Shown one piece after another: positions 36,135 through 45,709 of a DNA stretch of 64,000 bases. The position numbers and the translations under genes are program-made. The notes beneath the pieces were generated by a model, which had not been told where the DNA came from, did not search any database, and saw nothing but the letters and a program-made list of their open reading frames with translations. This DNA comes from UBA6398 sp963644855 (GTDB lineage: Bacteria; Bacteroidota; Bacteroidia; Bacteroidales; Bacteroidaceae), in contig CAVIQL010000004.1 of NCBI GenBank assembly GCA_963644855.1, forward strand, positions 53,866 through 117,865, in the 5' to 3' direction. The stretch's first letter is position 1. Every line of letters begins with the position of its first letter.

Positions 36135-37448
36135 ATGACAGACATTTTAATAATACTTGTTCTCATTTTTTTCAACGGGTTTTTCTCGTTGGCAGAAGTT
36201 GCTCTCATTTCGGCAAGAAAGAACCGTATTGAAGCAATGGCCAAAGAAGGAAGTCGTTCGGCGGCTTCTGCTTTGAAATTAATGAACGATCCCGACCGTT
36301 TTCTCTCTACGGCGCAAGTAGGAATTACCATCGTGGCAATTCTTACCGGTTTGTTTTCCGGCGAAACTTTTGCAGAAAAATTCGGAGAACTGCTTCTTTC
36401 TCTCGGCATGAGCGAGAATTATGCGCAGCCAGTGGCTCAAATCATAATTCTTGTGATTGTAACTTATATGTCGTGCGAATTGGGCGAATTGTTTCCCAAG
36501 AAATTAGGAATCGATCGCGCTGAAAGCATGGCAAAACTCACTGCGCCGCTCATGACATTCTTTTCGAGAGTGTCGATGCCCATTGTGTGGTTGCTTTCGA
36601 GGAACACCGAATTGATCGCACGCTGGTTTAATCTTAATCCAGAGAACCACAACGTAACCGAAGAGGAAATAAAATCGATAATACAGGAAGGCACCGATTC
36701 GGGAGAGGTTCAAGAAGTGGAACAAGACATTATGGAGCGTGCGCTTGCCCTTGGCGACCAAACGGTAGAGCAAGTGATGACTCATAGAAGCGACATCGTT
36801 TTTTTGGAAGCCTCAATGAAATCGAGCGAGGTGCAGAAGATTATAACCGAAGACACATATGCGGCATACCCCGTGGTAGGTGATGATCCCGACGAGGTGA
36901 TTGGCGTGGTTACGCTCAAAGGTTTGGTGGCACATCTTTGGCAAAAAGATTTCTCGCTGCGTAAGATTTTGCACAAGCCGCTCTATTTTCCCGAAAACAT
37001 GACGGTTTATAAAGCTCTCGAAGAACTTAAACGCAACAAGTTCAACCGCGCTTTGGTTGTTGACGAATTTGGCAGTGTGCAGGGCATTATTGTTTTGCGC
37101 GACATCATGGAAGGTTTGGTTGGTCAGATACCTGATGAGGACGAGACGCTTGACATTGTAGAAAATGCCGATCATAATTCGTGGTCGGTCAGTGGTCAGT
37201 GTCAATTCTACGATTTCCTTGCGTTTTTTGACGAAGAAGATCTCTACACTCCCGATTACAATACGGTTGGCGGGCTTATTCTCGACGTTTTGGAGCGTAT
37301 TCCGGTGGCTGGCGAACGATTGGAATGGAAATCCTTCGAGTTTCGCATAGTCAAGATGGACGGAACGCGCATCGACACGCTGCTTGTGCGCCACACTCCC
37401 CTACCCCAAGACGATAAGAAAGGAGACGGAGAAAAGAACATCCATTGA
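36135..37448 (+). CDS. CNNM/CorC-type membrane protein with CBS domains
   Basis: 437 residues. N-terminal DUF21 membrane domain with about four helices (DILIILVLIFFNGFFSLAEVALISARKNR), two CBS domains (about 205-330; VMTHRSDIVFLE, NKFNRALVVDEFGSVQGII) and a C-terminal CorC_HlyC domain (about 345-425; YNTVGGLILDVLERIP). Members are linked to Mg2+/Co2+ transport; the old name haemolysin is misleading. Last of the rsmI-lipoprotein set. Confidence 0.9.
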   Translation: MTDILIILVLIFFNGFFSLAEVALISARKNRIEAMAKEGSRSAASALKLMNDPDRFLSTAQVGITIVAILTGLFSGETFAEKFGELLLSLGMSENYAQPVAQIIILVIVTYMSCELGELFPKKLGIDRAESMAKLTAPLMTFFSRVSMPIVWLLSRNTELIARWFNLNPENHNVTEEEIKSIIQEGTDSGEVQEVEQDIMERALALGDQTVEQVMTHRSDIVFLEASMKSSEVQKIITEDTYAAYPVVGDDPDEVIGVVTLKGLVAHLWQKDFSLRKILHKPLYFPENMTVYKALEELKRNKFNRALVVDEFGSVQGIIVLRDIMEGLVGQIPDEDETLDIVENADHNSWSVSGQCQFYDFLAFFDEEDLYTPDYNTVGGLILDVLERIPVAGERLEWKSFEFRIVKMDGTRIDTLLVRHTPLPQDDKKGDGEKNIH

Positions 37449-37481
37449 TTTCCAAGCAATTGCCGTCTTTAAATAAAGGGC

Positions 37482-37586
37482 AAACCTTATCGTAAAAACA
37501 AGATAGGATCTCGTTAAAACAATGTCGGATATTTTTTAAATAATGTCTGACATTGTTTAAAAAATGTCAGACATCAGAAAAACGAT
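37482..37586. repeat. 21-bp phased intergenic array 11
   Basis: Five units: AAACCTTAT, ATAGGATCT, GTCGGATAT, GTCTGACAT, GTCAGACAT. The last two are reverse complements and form a hairpin. An open frame from 37553 runs from here into the flavin reductase, but this part is array, not protein. Confidence 0.85.
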
Positions 37587-37621
37587 ATACCGAAACAGAT
37601 TTACAAATACTGAAACAAGAT

Positions 37622-38158
37622 ATGAAAAGGGAAATAAACGTATTCGAACATTCGGCAGAAATTTTCGCAGCTCTCAAAAACGGAGTGTTGCTAACCACTA
37701 TGGCCGACGGCAAACTCAATGCCATGACTATTTCGTGGGGAACACTCGGAATTGAATGGGGCAAGCCTCTTTTCACAGCCTTTGTGCGCGAGCACAGATA
37801 CAGTCGCGAATTGCTCGAAAAGAACGGAGAATTTACCATAAGCATACCTCGGGGCGATTACGACCACAACATTTTGAAAGTTTGTGGGAATGAGAGCGGA
37901 CGAGATAAGGACAAAATCAAAGCACTTGGGCTTACTCCCGAAAAACCATTGGTTACTTCTGTGCCGGGATACAAGGAATTGCCCATTACATTGGAATGCC
38001 GCGTGGTTTACAAGCAATTGCAAACTGCCGAAAGCCTTGTCGACGAAACAAGCAAGAAATTTTATCCGCAAGAAGTTGATTCATTTTTTCATGGGTCAAA
38101 CAAAGACTATCACGTAGCCTATTACGGCGAAATAGTAGCGGCTTACATCAACGAATAA
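37622..38158 (+). CDS. Flavin reductase-like FMN-binding protein
   Basis: 178 residues from ATG 37622. LKNGVLLTTMADGKLNAMTISWG and the following FVREHRYSRELLEKNGEFTISIP are typical of the flavin reductase split-barrel family. It binds FMN and uses NAD(P)H; partner unknown. An upstream in-frame start at 37553 would put array sequence in the protein and is rejected. Confidence 0.88.
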   Translation: MKREINVFEHSAEIFAALKNGVLLTTMADGKLNAMTISWGTLGIEWGKPLFTAFVREHRYSRELLEKNGEFTISIPRGDYDHNILKVCGNESGRDKDKIKALGLTPEKPLVTSVPGYKELPITLECRVVYKQLQTAESLVDETSKKFYPQEVDSFFHGSNKDYHVAYYGEIVAAYINE

Positions 38159-38212
38159 GCCTTTCCCACAAAAACGGCATCGGTTTTGAGCCGCTGCCTT
38201 TGCAACACAAAA

Positions 38213-38256
38213 CATAATGCGTGCGATATTGCCTTGACAACATCGCACGCATTATG
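38213..38256. terminator. Two-way terminator between flavin reductase and porin
   Basis: Perfect 15-bp inverted repeat: CATAATGCGTGCGAT (38213-38227) and its complement (38242-38256), between convergent genes. No long T run on either side. Confidence 0.7.
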
Positions 38257-38299
38257 TATAATATAGCCAACCTTGTTAATCCCAAGGCTTCTGCCTGGT

Positions 38300-39418
38300 T
38301 CAAAATCTGAAATCGAGTTGCACGTCAGCCACAGAATAATTATGTTTGTCAAGACTGCGGTCATTAACTAAGGCATATTCCGCATTAAGCTGGATATTCT
38401 TTGAGAAACAATAGTTAAGTCCCGCCTCATATTGCGTCTTGGCTTTTCCCCATTCGGCAGAAGGACGATAAAGGTCGTAACGGGCTTTGGCATATAGCTT
38501 CTGCTTTACCACAGGTGCAATGGCGAGCGCATAATATCCGTCGGCCTTGTTGCCGTTTGCCAAATTTACGGTAATATCTTTATCGGTATCTTTTTGATAT
38601 GTCTTGGAAAATCCGTAACCTGTGGAGTGAATGTATTCAGTACGTATGGTGTAATCATCAAACTTGTATTCCGCAGACAAAGCATAGCGTCTTTGTTGCA
38701 AACGTCGGGTTCTCGTAGCGGTGTTGTCAGGATCGTTTGCATCGATGTTGCCTTTTCGTGCATACGAACCCGTCCAACCGAACGCTCCTATGCGCATTCC
38801 TTTAACCGGCATCACCCAAATTCCGCCTATAATGTCTTTTTGTTGGTCTACATCTTTGGTATTAATTCCCTGACCATTGTAAACGCCCACTTGATAGTGC
38901 AAAAGATTTCTTCCCGATGGACTTTTGAGGAAATCGCCCTGCAATTGCACGCCGATATCTCTGCCATTGCTTGCATGCGAACCGTTACGGTCGCTAAAAC
39001 CTGCGAGTTTTGTTACGTTTTGTGCGTAGCTCATAAATCCTTGGTCGATTGGATTCATCGGGTTTTCAAATGTAAACGGGCGCTTGAACTGTCCTGCTTT
39101 CACACGGAAGTATTCGTATTTTTGCCATTCGGCAAAAAGGTCAACCATTCGCGGACTGCTTCCCCAATTGTTTGTATTGCCGTTGAATTGAAGTTGAGCT
39201 TTCCAATAGAAGTCGTTTGCAATACGTCCGTCAAGGGCAAGTCGGAGCATGCGGATATTAAAAGAATTTTCTTTGGCGTTTTTCTGAAAACTTGCCTGGT
39301 ATTGCGTGAGCGCATAACCGCTAAATTTCATATTTCCGAGCCATGAAGGTAATTGCACTTGCGCTCCCGCTACCACGAACGTGCCGGCAAGCAGTGCTGT
39401 AGCTATGATTTTTTTCAT
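38300..39418 (-). CDS. OprO/OprP-type outer-membrane porin
   Basis: 372 residues with a signal peptide (MKKIIATALLAGTFVVAGAQ). The chain shows repeated amphipathic strands and ends in VADVQLDFRF with a terminal Phe, as outer-membrane barrels do. FRVKAGQFKRPFTFENPMNP and WKAQLQFNGN match the phosphate-selective porin O/P family. Phosphate specificity is not proven. Own promoter box at 39482-39489. Confidence 0.85.
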   Translation of the reverse strand: MKKIIATALLAGTFVVAGAQVQLPSWLGNMKFSGYALTQYQASFQKNAKENSFNIRMLRLALDGRIANDFYWKAQLQFNGNTNNWGSSPRMVDLFAEWQKYEYFRVKAGQFKRPFTFENPMNPIDQGFMSYAQNVTKLAGFSDRNGSHASNGRDIGVQLQGDFLKSPSGRNLLHYQVGVYNGQGINTKDVDQQKDIIGGIWVMPVKGMRIGAFGWTGSYARKGNIDANDPDNTATRTRRLQQRRYALSAEYKFDDYTIRTEYIHSTGYGFSKTYQKDTDKDITVNLANGNKADGYYALAIAPVVKQKLYAKARYDLYRPSAEWGKAKTQYEAGLNYCFSKNIQLNAEYALVNDRSLDKHNYSVADVQLDFRF

Positions 39419-39481
39419 TTCTGTTAGGTCTTAAATCTATATGTCGATGTATGTTTGCCTCATAATGCTAAAGAGACATTG

Positions 39482-39489
39482 CAAAATTA
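39482..39489 (-). promoter_or_regulatory. -7 box for the porin gene
   Basis: Reverse-strand TAATTTTG, 63 nt before the start codon. Confidence 0.45.
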
Positions 39490-39548
39490 CGCAAAAATTC
39501 CACAATCCGGCATTTCAACTTTATCAAAAACATATTGGAAAAAACAAT

Positions 39549-39653
39549 GTTTGATATCGCAAAAACAATATCCGATATTTTTTAAACGATATCCGACCTT
39601 TTTTAAAAAAGGTCGGATATTAGAAAAACCATATCCCACATCGTTTTTATGAG
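39549..39653. repeat. 21-bp phased intergenic array 12
   Basis: Five units: GTTTGATAT, ATCCGATAT, ATCCGACCT, GTCGGATAT, ATCCCACAT. Units 3 and 4 make a perfect hairpin (ATATCCGACC... with ...GGTCGGATAT around TTTTTTAAAAAA). It lies between divergent porin and yraN genes. Confidence 0.9.
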
Positions 39654-39791
39654 GTTCCGAAACGCCATTGCAATCTCGGCTTTGATTTCAAGAAAATGCT
39701 CAACAGAATTCTCAAAAGCTATGATATTGTATCTGAATGTAGGTGCTTTTTTGTCTTGTTAACATTGCGAAACCTTTATAATAACTATTGG

Positions 39792-39823
39792 TTTGCCCAT
39801 TAGGCTTTTACTTACTAACTTTG
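39792..39823 (+). promoter_or_regulatory. Promoter of yraN-birA
   Basis: TTTG (39792-39795), 20-nt spacer, TAACTTTG (39816-39823); the ATG is 17 nt downstream, so the leader is only about ten bases. Confidence 0.75.
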
Positions 39824-39839
39824 CAAAAACAACGGCATA

Positions 39840-40223
39840 ATGGCGCTACACAATTTGCTCGGAAAGCAAGGTGAGGAAGCTGCGGCGCGCTTTCTTATGT
39901 TTCACGACTACTCCATATTGGAACGAAATTGGAGGTCGGGACATTTGGAAGTGGATATCATTGCGCAAAAACGCGGGTTGCTCGTATTTGTAGAGGTAAA
40001 GACGCTCGCAAACACCAATGTGATGAATCCGGAAGAGCGAGTCGATGCTGAGAAACGCGACAACATTGTGCGCGCAGCAAAGGCCTACCTCTGCATTCAC
40101 GACCTCGACCAGCAGGTGCGCTTTGATATAATAAGCGTAACGGGCGAAGCACCGCCATTCTCGGTGAGGCATATCGAAAACGCGTTTACCGCGCCGCCCA
40201 AATACCCGGGAATATGCCGCTAA
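39840..40223 (+). CDS. YraN/UPF0102 family endonuclease-like protein
   Basis: 127 residues, normal size. GKQGEEAAARFLMFHDYSILERNWR and HLEVDIIAQKRGLLVFVEVKT give the PD-(D/E)XK pattern (Glu, Asp, then ExK) of UPF0102. Probably binds or cuts structured DNA; role unclear in general. 44 bp before birA. Confidence 0.92.
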   Translation: MALHNLLGKQGEEAAARFLMFHDYSILERNWRSGHLEVDIIAQKRGLLVFVEVKTLANTNVMNPEERVDAEKRDNIVRAAKAYLCIHDLDQQVRFDIISVTGEAPPFSVRHIENAFTAPPKYPGICR

Positions 40224-40267
40224 AAGGATTAAACGACAAAGATATCTATAGCATATAAATTGTAAAC

Positions 40268-41104
40268 ATGAAAAATCCCACCACTTCGCTTTCGGCGAAA
40301 GATTTAAGTGAGAGCCAAAACATAAAACTCTCGGCAAATTCGTTTTGGTTTCTCTTTCCCTTAAAATACACTGCAGTTTACAACTTATCTTACTACCATA
40401 CGCCGCTCACAACATCGACTAACGATTTGGCATTCACGCTTCCCCTACCACAAAGTACGGAGATTTTTGTGATTTCAACCGATGAGCAAACGGCAGGAAG
40501 AGGTCAAGGCGAAAATAGATGGGAGGCGGAAATAGGCAAAAACCTAACATTTAGTTTTGTTTGCCGCTCGGAATTTCTAAAACCCACAGAACAGTTTGTC
40601 GTTCTACAAGCTGCGTCGCTCGCTGTGCGACATGTTTTGGCTAAGATATGCAACAACGTTACAATAAAATGGCCCAACGATATCTACATAGGCGACAACA
40701 AAGTAAGCGGAACGCTCATACAGTGTGATTTAGAGCACGAAAATATCCGAAGAATAGTTATCGGCATCGGCATAAACGTGAACCAGAGAAAATTTGTGAG
40801 CGATGCGCCAAATCCTATCTCATTGTTCAACGCCACCAACCAGGAATACGACCGCGAAAAGCTGTTGCATGCAATTTCCGAACGTTTTGCAATGGAATAC
40901 GAGGCACTGCGCTACAATCGCGACTGTGTAAAGCAACGCTATGTTTCGCATCTTTACCGCAACACGGGCATGCATTCATACAGCGACAAACACGGCACAT
41001 TCAATGCCGAATTTGTGAGAATCGAAAACAATGGTCATCTCGTTCTTCGCGATGACAAGGGCAACATTCGCGAATATGCTTTCAGAGAAGTAGAGTTCAA
41101 GTAA
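40268..41104 (+). CDS. birA: Biotin-[acetyl-CoA-carboxylase] ligase
   Basis: 278 residues. TSTNDLAF, TAGRGQGENRWEAEIGKNLTFS (biotinyl-AMP loop, 75 onward), KWPNDIYI (134-141) and DNKVSGTLIQ (Lys145) are the ligase signatures, with a C-terminal SH3-like part. The DNA-binding helix-turn-helix of E. coli BirA is absent. The first about 35 residues are longer than usual and match nothing, so the true start may lie further in. Attaches biotin to carboxylase carrier proteins. Confidence 0.92.
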   Translation: MKNPTTSLSAKDLSESQNIKLSANSFWFLFPLKYTAVYNLSYYHTPLTTSTNDLAFTLPLPQSTEIFVISTDEQTAGRGQGENRWEAEIGKNLTFSFVCRSEFLKPTEQFVVLQAASLAVRHVLAKICNNVTIKWPNDIYIGDNKVSGTLIQCDLEHENIRRIVIGIGINVNQRKFVSDAPNPISLFNATNQEYDREKLLHAISERFAMEYEALRYNRDCVKQRYVSHLYRNTGMHSYSDKHGTFNAEFVRIENNGHLVLRDDKGNIREYAFREVEFK

Positions 41105-41195
41105 ATTCATTCCCATAAGCAACACCCAATACAACTATTATATTGCGTTGTAAACCCCGTTTGGTTTTCATAGTTTTATATCATAGAAAAACAAT

Positions 41196-41279
41196 AAGGC
41201 ATCTTTTTCAAAAAAGGTGCCTTATTATTTAAACGAAGTCCGATATTATTTGAACGATATCGGACATTGTTTTTACGGT
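41196..41279. repeat. 21-bp phased intergenic array 13
   Basis: Four units: AAGGCATCT, GTGCCTTAT, GTCCGATAT, ATCGGACAT; units pair as two consecutive hairpins (1 with 2, 3 with 4). 41280-41491 before clpB holds no further recognised element. Confidence 0.85.
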
Positions 41280-41491
41280 ATGCTTTGTCTGCCAATTTTG
41301 TCAGTTTTTCCGCCACTCTACAAGCCTCACTAACTCCGCCACAAGCCTTGCATTTTGCACAATTTGGGACCTGCAAGCCCATTATGCGCCTTATCAGAAT
41401 TGCAAAAATGTCAGTTTTTCAAACAGTGGCAAGAAGTTTGAATTATATAAGGCAAGCAGCAATGCAAAGTAGAACAATAAAATTATAAGAT

Positions 41492-44095
41492 ATGAACCTC
41501 GAAAAATTTACAATCAAAGCCCAAGAAGCAATACAGAACGCTATTGATAGCGCACAGCGTAACGGGCAGCAAGCTCTCGAACCAGTGCATTTGCTGGCGG
41601 GAGTGATTAAATCGGGAGAGAATGTTACAAACTACATTTTCAACAAGCTCGGGGTGAAACCGGAGGTTGTCTCCCAAAGTGTGGAAGCCGAGATTGCCCA
41701 TCTGCCTCGTGTTACGGGCGGCGAGCCTTATCTCAGCTCCGAAACCAACAACATATTGTTCAAAGCCGAAGATTTGGCAAACAAAAACGGCGATGAGTTT
41801 ATCGGTCTCGAAACAATTCTCGAAGCTATCATAGAGAGTTCGGGCAGCGCCTCGCAGATTTTGAAAGATGCAGGAGTAAACCCGAAAAACCTTGCAGAAG
41901 CCGTGAAAGAATTGCGTGGCGGAAAAAAAGTAAACTCAAAATCAAGCGAAGACACCTATCAATCTCTGTCGAAATACGCCCGCAATCTTGTTGAAGCCGC
42001 TCGTCAGGGAAAACTCGACCCAGTAATCGGACGCGACGACGAGATAAGGCGCGTTTTGCAGATACTATCGCGACGCACCAAGAACAATCCTATACTCATC
42101 GGCGAACCTGGTACGGGCAAAACGGCAATTGTTGAAGGACTTGCCCAACGTATAATGCGCGGCGACGTACCCGAAAACCTTAAAGACAAACAAGTTTTCT
42201 CGCTCGACATGGGCGCGCTCGTTGCCGGGGCAAAGTATAAAGGCGAATTCGAAGAGCGTTTGAAATCTGTGATAAACGAAGTAACCCATTCCGAAGGGCG
42301 GATAATTCTTTTCATAGATGAAATTCACACCCTCGTAGGTGCTGGAAAAAGCGAGGGAGCAATGGACGCCGCCAACATACTAAAACCTGCGCTTGCGCGT
42401 GGAGAATTGAGGAGCATAGGAGCTACGACGCTCGATGAGTATCAAAAATATTTTGAGAAAGACAAAGCGCTCGAACGTCGCTTTCAAACGGTGATGGTTG
42501 ACGAACCTTCGGTAGAAGATTCCATTTCGATTTTGCGTGGCATCAAGGAAAAATACGAAAACCACCATCATGTAAAAATCCAAGACGATGCTGTGATTGC
42601 CGCTGTCAAACTTTCCGATCGCTACATCACAGATCGTTTTCTTCCCGACAAAGCTATTGACCTCATGGACGAAGCTGCGGCAAAACTTCGCATAGAACGT
42701 GATTCCATGCCCGAAGATCTTGACGAACTTGTGCGCAAACAAAAGCAACTCGAGATAGAACGTGAAGCCATTAAGCGGGAACACGACGACGCAAAGCTTT
42801 CACAACTCAACAAAGAGATAGCCGAGATAAACGAAAAGGCTTCGGATTATCGCTCCAAGTGGGATGCGGAAAAAGAAGTGATTTCAAAAATACAGCGCAA
42901 CAAGTCTATGATCGAGCAACTCAAATTCGAAGCCGACAAAGCCGAACGCGATGGCGACTATGGCAAGGTTGCGGAAATACGATACGGCAAAATAAAGGTG
43001 CTGAACGACGAAATTACCAAACTGCATGAGGATTTAGAGAAACGCCAAGGCGGTTGCGCGATAATCAAAGAGGAAGTAACGCCCGATGATATCGCAGATG
43101 TTGTGAGCCGTTGGACAGGAATTCCCATAAACCGCATGCTCGAGAGCGAACGTGAGAAGTTGTTGCGCCTTGAAGAGGAATTGCACAAACGGGTAATAGG
43201 ACAAGACGAAGCGATAACAGCTGTTGCCGATGCGGTGCGCCGTTCTCGTGCCGGTTTGCAGGACCCTCGACGCCCGATAGGTTCGTTTATTTTTCTCGGA
43301 ACTACGGGAGTGGGAAAAACCGAACTGGCAAAAGCGCTCGCAGAGTACTTGTTTAACGACGAAAATATGATGACGCGTATCGACATGAGCGAATACCAAG
43401 AAAAATTCAGCGTGTCGCGTCTCGTAGGTGCGCCTCCGGGATATGTGGGATACGACGAAGGCGGACAACTCACCGAAGCCGTAAGGCGCAAACCCTATTC
43501 CGTGGTGCTGTTCGACGAGATCGAGAAAGCCCACCCCGATGTGTTCAACATATTGTTGCAGGTGCTCGACGACGGAAGGCTTACCGACAACAAGGGAAGG
43601 GTTGTGAATTTCAAGAACACTATTATCATCATGACTTCAAACCTTGGCAGCCAATACATACAGAGCCGTTTCGACACGTTGAAGGAACATAGCGGAGCGG
43701 AGTATGAGAAAACTTTGGACGAAACCAAGAATCATGTGATGGAGATGCTCAAAAAGACAATTCGCCCCGAGTTTCTCAACAGGATAGACGAGATAATAAT
43801 GTTCCGTCCGTTGGAAAAAGACCAAATCAAACAGATTGTGAACCTGCAAATTGCCGGAATACAAAAATTGCTCGCCTCGCAAGAAGTGCAGCTTGAGGTT
43901 TCTGACAAAGCCGTAGAACTTATCGCCGACGAAGGGTTTGACCCCGAATTCGGAGCACGCCCCGTGAAAAGGGCATTGCAGCGAATGCTTCTCAACGACT
44001 TGAGCAAAAAACTTATTTCAAGCGAAATCGATCGCACAAAGCCCATTTTGGTGGATGCAGAAAACGACAATCTCGTGTTCAGCAATAAGAGTTGA
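41492..44095 (+). CDS. clpB: ClpB protein disaggregase
   Basis: 867 residues. Clp_N repeats (about 1-150), first AAA domain with GEPGTGKTAIVEG (Walker A near 204), a coiled middle domain (about 400-530, rich in Glu/Lys heptads), second AAA with LGTTGVGKTELAKA (near 604) and a C-terminal D2-small domain. The long middle domain separates ClpB from ClpA/ClpC. Works with DnaK to dissolve aggregates in the cytoplasm. Ends at a terminator. Confidence 0.97.
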   Translation: MNLEKFTIKAQEAIQNAIDSAQRNGQQALEPVHLLAGVIKSGENVTNYIFNKLGVKPEVVSQSVEAEIAHLPRVTGGEPYLSSETNNILFKAEDLANKNGDEFIGLETILEAIIESSGSASQILKDAGVNPKNLAEAVKELRGGKKVNSKSSEDTYQSLSKYARNLVEAARQGKLDPVIGRDDEIRRVLQILSRRTKNNPILIGEPGTGKTAIVEGLAQRIMRGDVPENLKDKQVFSLDMGALVAGAKYKGEFEERLKSVINEVTHSEGRIILFIDEIHTLVGAGKSEGAMDAANILKPALARGELRSIGATTLDEYQKYFEKDKALERRFQTVMVDEPSVEDSISILRGIKEKYENHHHVKIQDDAVIAAVKLSDRYITDRFLPDKAIDLMDEAAAKLRIERDSMPEDLDELVRKQKQLEIEREAIKREHDDAKLSQLNKEIAEINEKASDYRSKWDAEKEVISKIQRNKSMIEQLKFEADKAERDGDYGKVAEIRYGKIKVLNDEITKLHEDLEKRQGGCAIIKEEVTPDDIADVVSRWTGIPINRMLESEREKLLRLEEELHKRVIGQDEAITAVADAVRRSRAGLQDPRRPIGSFIFLGTTGVGKTELAKALAEYLFNDENMMTRIDMSEYQEKFSVSRLVGAPPGYVGYDEGGQLTEAVRRKPYSVVLFDEIEKAHPDVFNILLQVLDDGRLTDNKGRVVNFKNTIIIMTSNLGSQYIQSRFDTLKEHSGAEYEKTLDETKNHVMEMLKKTIRPEFLNRIDEIIMFRPLEKDQIKQIVNLQIAGIQKLLASQEVQLEVSDKAVELIADEGFDPEFGARPVKRALQRMLLNDLSKKLISSEIDRTKPILVDAENDNLVFSNKS

Positions 44096-44119
44096 AAAAA
44101 CAAATACCCGTAAACCATT

Positions 44120-44160
44120 CAAGCCGAACGTCATAAACAATGGCGTCCGGCTTGTTTTTT
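44120..44160 (+). terminator. Terminator of clpB
   Basis: CAAGCCG (44120-44126) pairs with CGGCTTG (44148-44154), then TTTTTT. Confidence 0.85.
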
Positions 44161-44209
44161 ATCCATTCCCCCAACAAATTACCCCGTTAGTTAGTGCTTG
44201 GAAAAACCG

Positions 44210-44398
44210 TAGGCATGTCGTTTTTCTAATGTCGGATATTTTTTAAACAATGTCAGACATTATTTAAAAAATGTCTGACATTGTTTTTGCGAGATTTGAT
44301 ATTGTTTTTACGGGGCTGAATTCGCATTTTACGATGTCAGACCTAACTTAAATTTCAAGGCATCTTGTTTAAATTAGAAGCCTTGGAATTTTTGCAAC
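44210..44398. repeat. 21-bp phased intergenic array 14, nine units
   Basis: Nine consecutive 21-nt units: TAGGCATGT, GTCGGATAT, GTCAGACAT, GTCTGACAT, ATTTGATAT, GCTGAATTC, GTCAGACCT, AAGGCATCT, AAGCCTTGG. The frame is kept through two units (5 and 6) whose words have drifted. 44399-44589 holds no other recognised element. Confidence 0.9.
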
Positions 44399-44589
44399 AA
44401 CCGATGTAGTTTTTCAACCTCCGCGCTCAAAGAAAATCCAACGAAACTTCATCGTAAAACCCACAGATTTTTGCAGAAAAAAGTGGCATTTGCTTTGTGC
44501 ATTTTTTAACCAAGGCTTTACTAAGATACATTTTGCCCACTTTGCATCAAATCATGGCAACACAGAGCCATACAATAATATTAAATATG

Positions 44590-44597
44590 TATCTTTG
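44590..44597 (+). promoter_or_regulatory. -7 box of pta-ackA
   Basis: TATCTTTG, 34 nt before the pta start codon. Confidence 0.65.
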
Positions 44598-44631
44598 CAT
44601 TTAGAACAAAATGTAAATCTATTCAATTCTA

Positions 44632-45654
44632 ATGGATGTAATTAGCAAACTCGTTAAATGCGCCAAAGAAGATATCCAACGCATAGTATTGCCCGAGGGC
44701 ACTGAAGAACGCACACTGCGCGCAGCAGACCGTGCATTAGCCGATGAACTGGCAAAAATAATCCTTATCGGAAATCCACAAGAGATTATGACCCTTGCAG
44801 AAAAGTGGGGACTCGAAAATATCTCAAAAGCCACAATAATCGACCCGCTCAATAATCCCCAAGCAGAGGAATACGCCCAAATGCTTGCCGAAATACGCAA
44901 AAAGAAAGGGCTCACCATTGAACGCGCAAGGGAACTCGTTAAAGATCCGCTCTATTTGGGCTGCATGATAATAAAGACCGGAGCCGCCGATGGGCAGCTC
45001 GCCGGAGCAAGAAACACCACAGGAAACGTGTTGCGCCCTGCTCTGCAAATCATAAAGACCGCACCGGGAATAAACTGCGTTTCGGGAGCAATGCTACTCG
45101 TTACCAAAGCCCCGGAATATGGAGACAATGGTTTGCTTGTTATGGGAGATGTAGCCGTTTTGCCGGTTCCCGACGCCTCACAACTGGCACAAATCGCCGT
45201 ATGCACCGCCCACACCGCACAACATGTGGCAGGAATACCCCACCCCAAGGTTGCAATGCTAAGTTTCTCGACCAAAGGTTCGGCACAACACGAAGCCGTA
45301 GACAAAGTAGTGGAGGCCACAAAACTTGCACGCCAGCTCGACCCGCACATAGAGATTGACGGCGAACTGCAAGCCGATGCCGCACTCGTGCCATCGGTTG
45401 GCGAACACAAAGCACCCAATTCAAAAGTTGCAGGACACGCCGATGTTCTCGTAGTGCCAAGTCTTGAAGTAGGCAACATTGCTTACAAACTCGTGCAACG
45501 CCTTGGCGGAGCCGAAGCTATCGGACCTATTCTTCAAGGTATAGCACGCCCGGTAAACGATTTGAGTCGCGGTTGCTCCGTTGACGATGTTTACAAAATG
45601 ATTGCGGTAACTGCCAACCAGGCTATCGCAGCAAAAAAACAAAACGCAGAATAA
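44632..45654 (+). CDS. pta: Phosphate acetyltransferase
   Basis: 340 residues, the short form with only the PTA_PTB catalytic domain. RIVLPEGTEERTLRAADRAL at the start, GAARNTTGNVLRPALQ-like loop (GARNTTGNVLRPAL), GDVAVLPVPDASQLAQIA and NDLSRGCSVDD at the end. Converts acetyl-CoA and phosphate to acetyl phosphate. Forms an operon with ackA 55 bp downstream for acetate and ATP production. Confidence 0.96.
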   Translation: MDVISKLVKCAKEDIQRIVLPEGTEERTLRAADRALADELAKIILIGNPQEIMTLAEKWGLENISKATIIDPLNNPQAEEYAQMLAEIRKKKGLTIERARELVKDPLYLGCMIIKTGAADGQLAGARNTTGNVLRPALQIIKTAPGINCVSGAMLLVTKAPEYGDNGLLVMGDVAVLPVPDASQLAQIAVCTAHTAQHVAGIPHPKVAMLSFSTKGSAQHEAVDKVVEATKLARQLDPHIEIDGELQADAALVPSVGEHKAPNSKVAGHADVLVVPSLEVGNIAYKLVQRLGGAEAIGPILQGIARPVNDLSRGCSVDDVYKMIAVTANQAIAAKKQNAE

Positions 45655-45709
45655 CGGACGAATAAAGTGCCTACTGCTTAATCTTGCATACAATTTTATC
45701 TTACAATAA

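Noticed and set aside
37553..37621. N-terminal extension of the flavin reductase
   Set aside because: These codons fall in array 11 and its flank; the family start matches ATG 37622.
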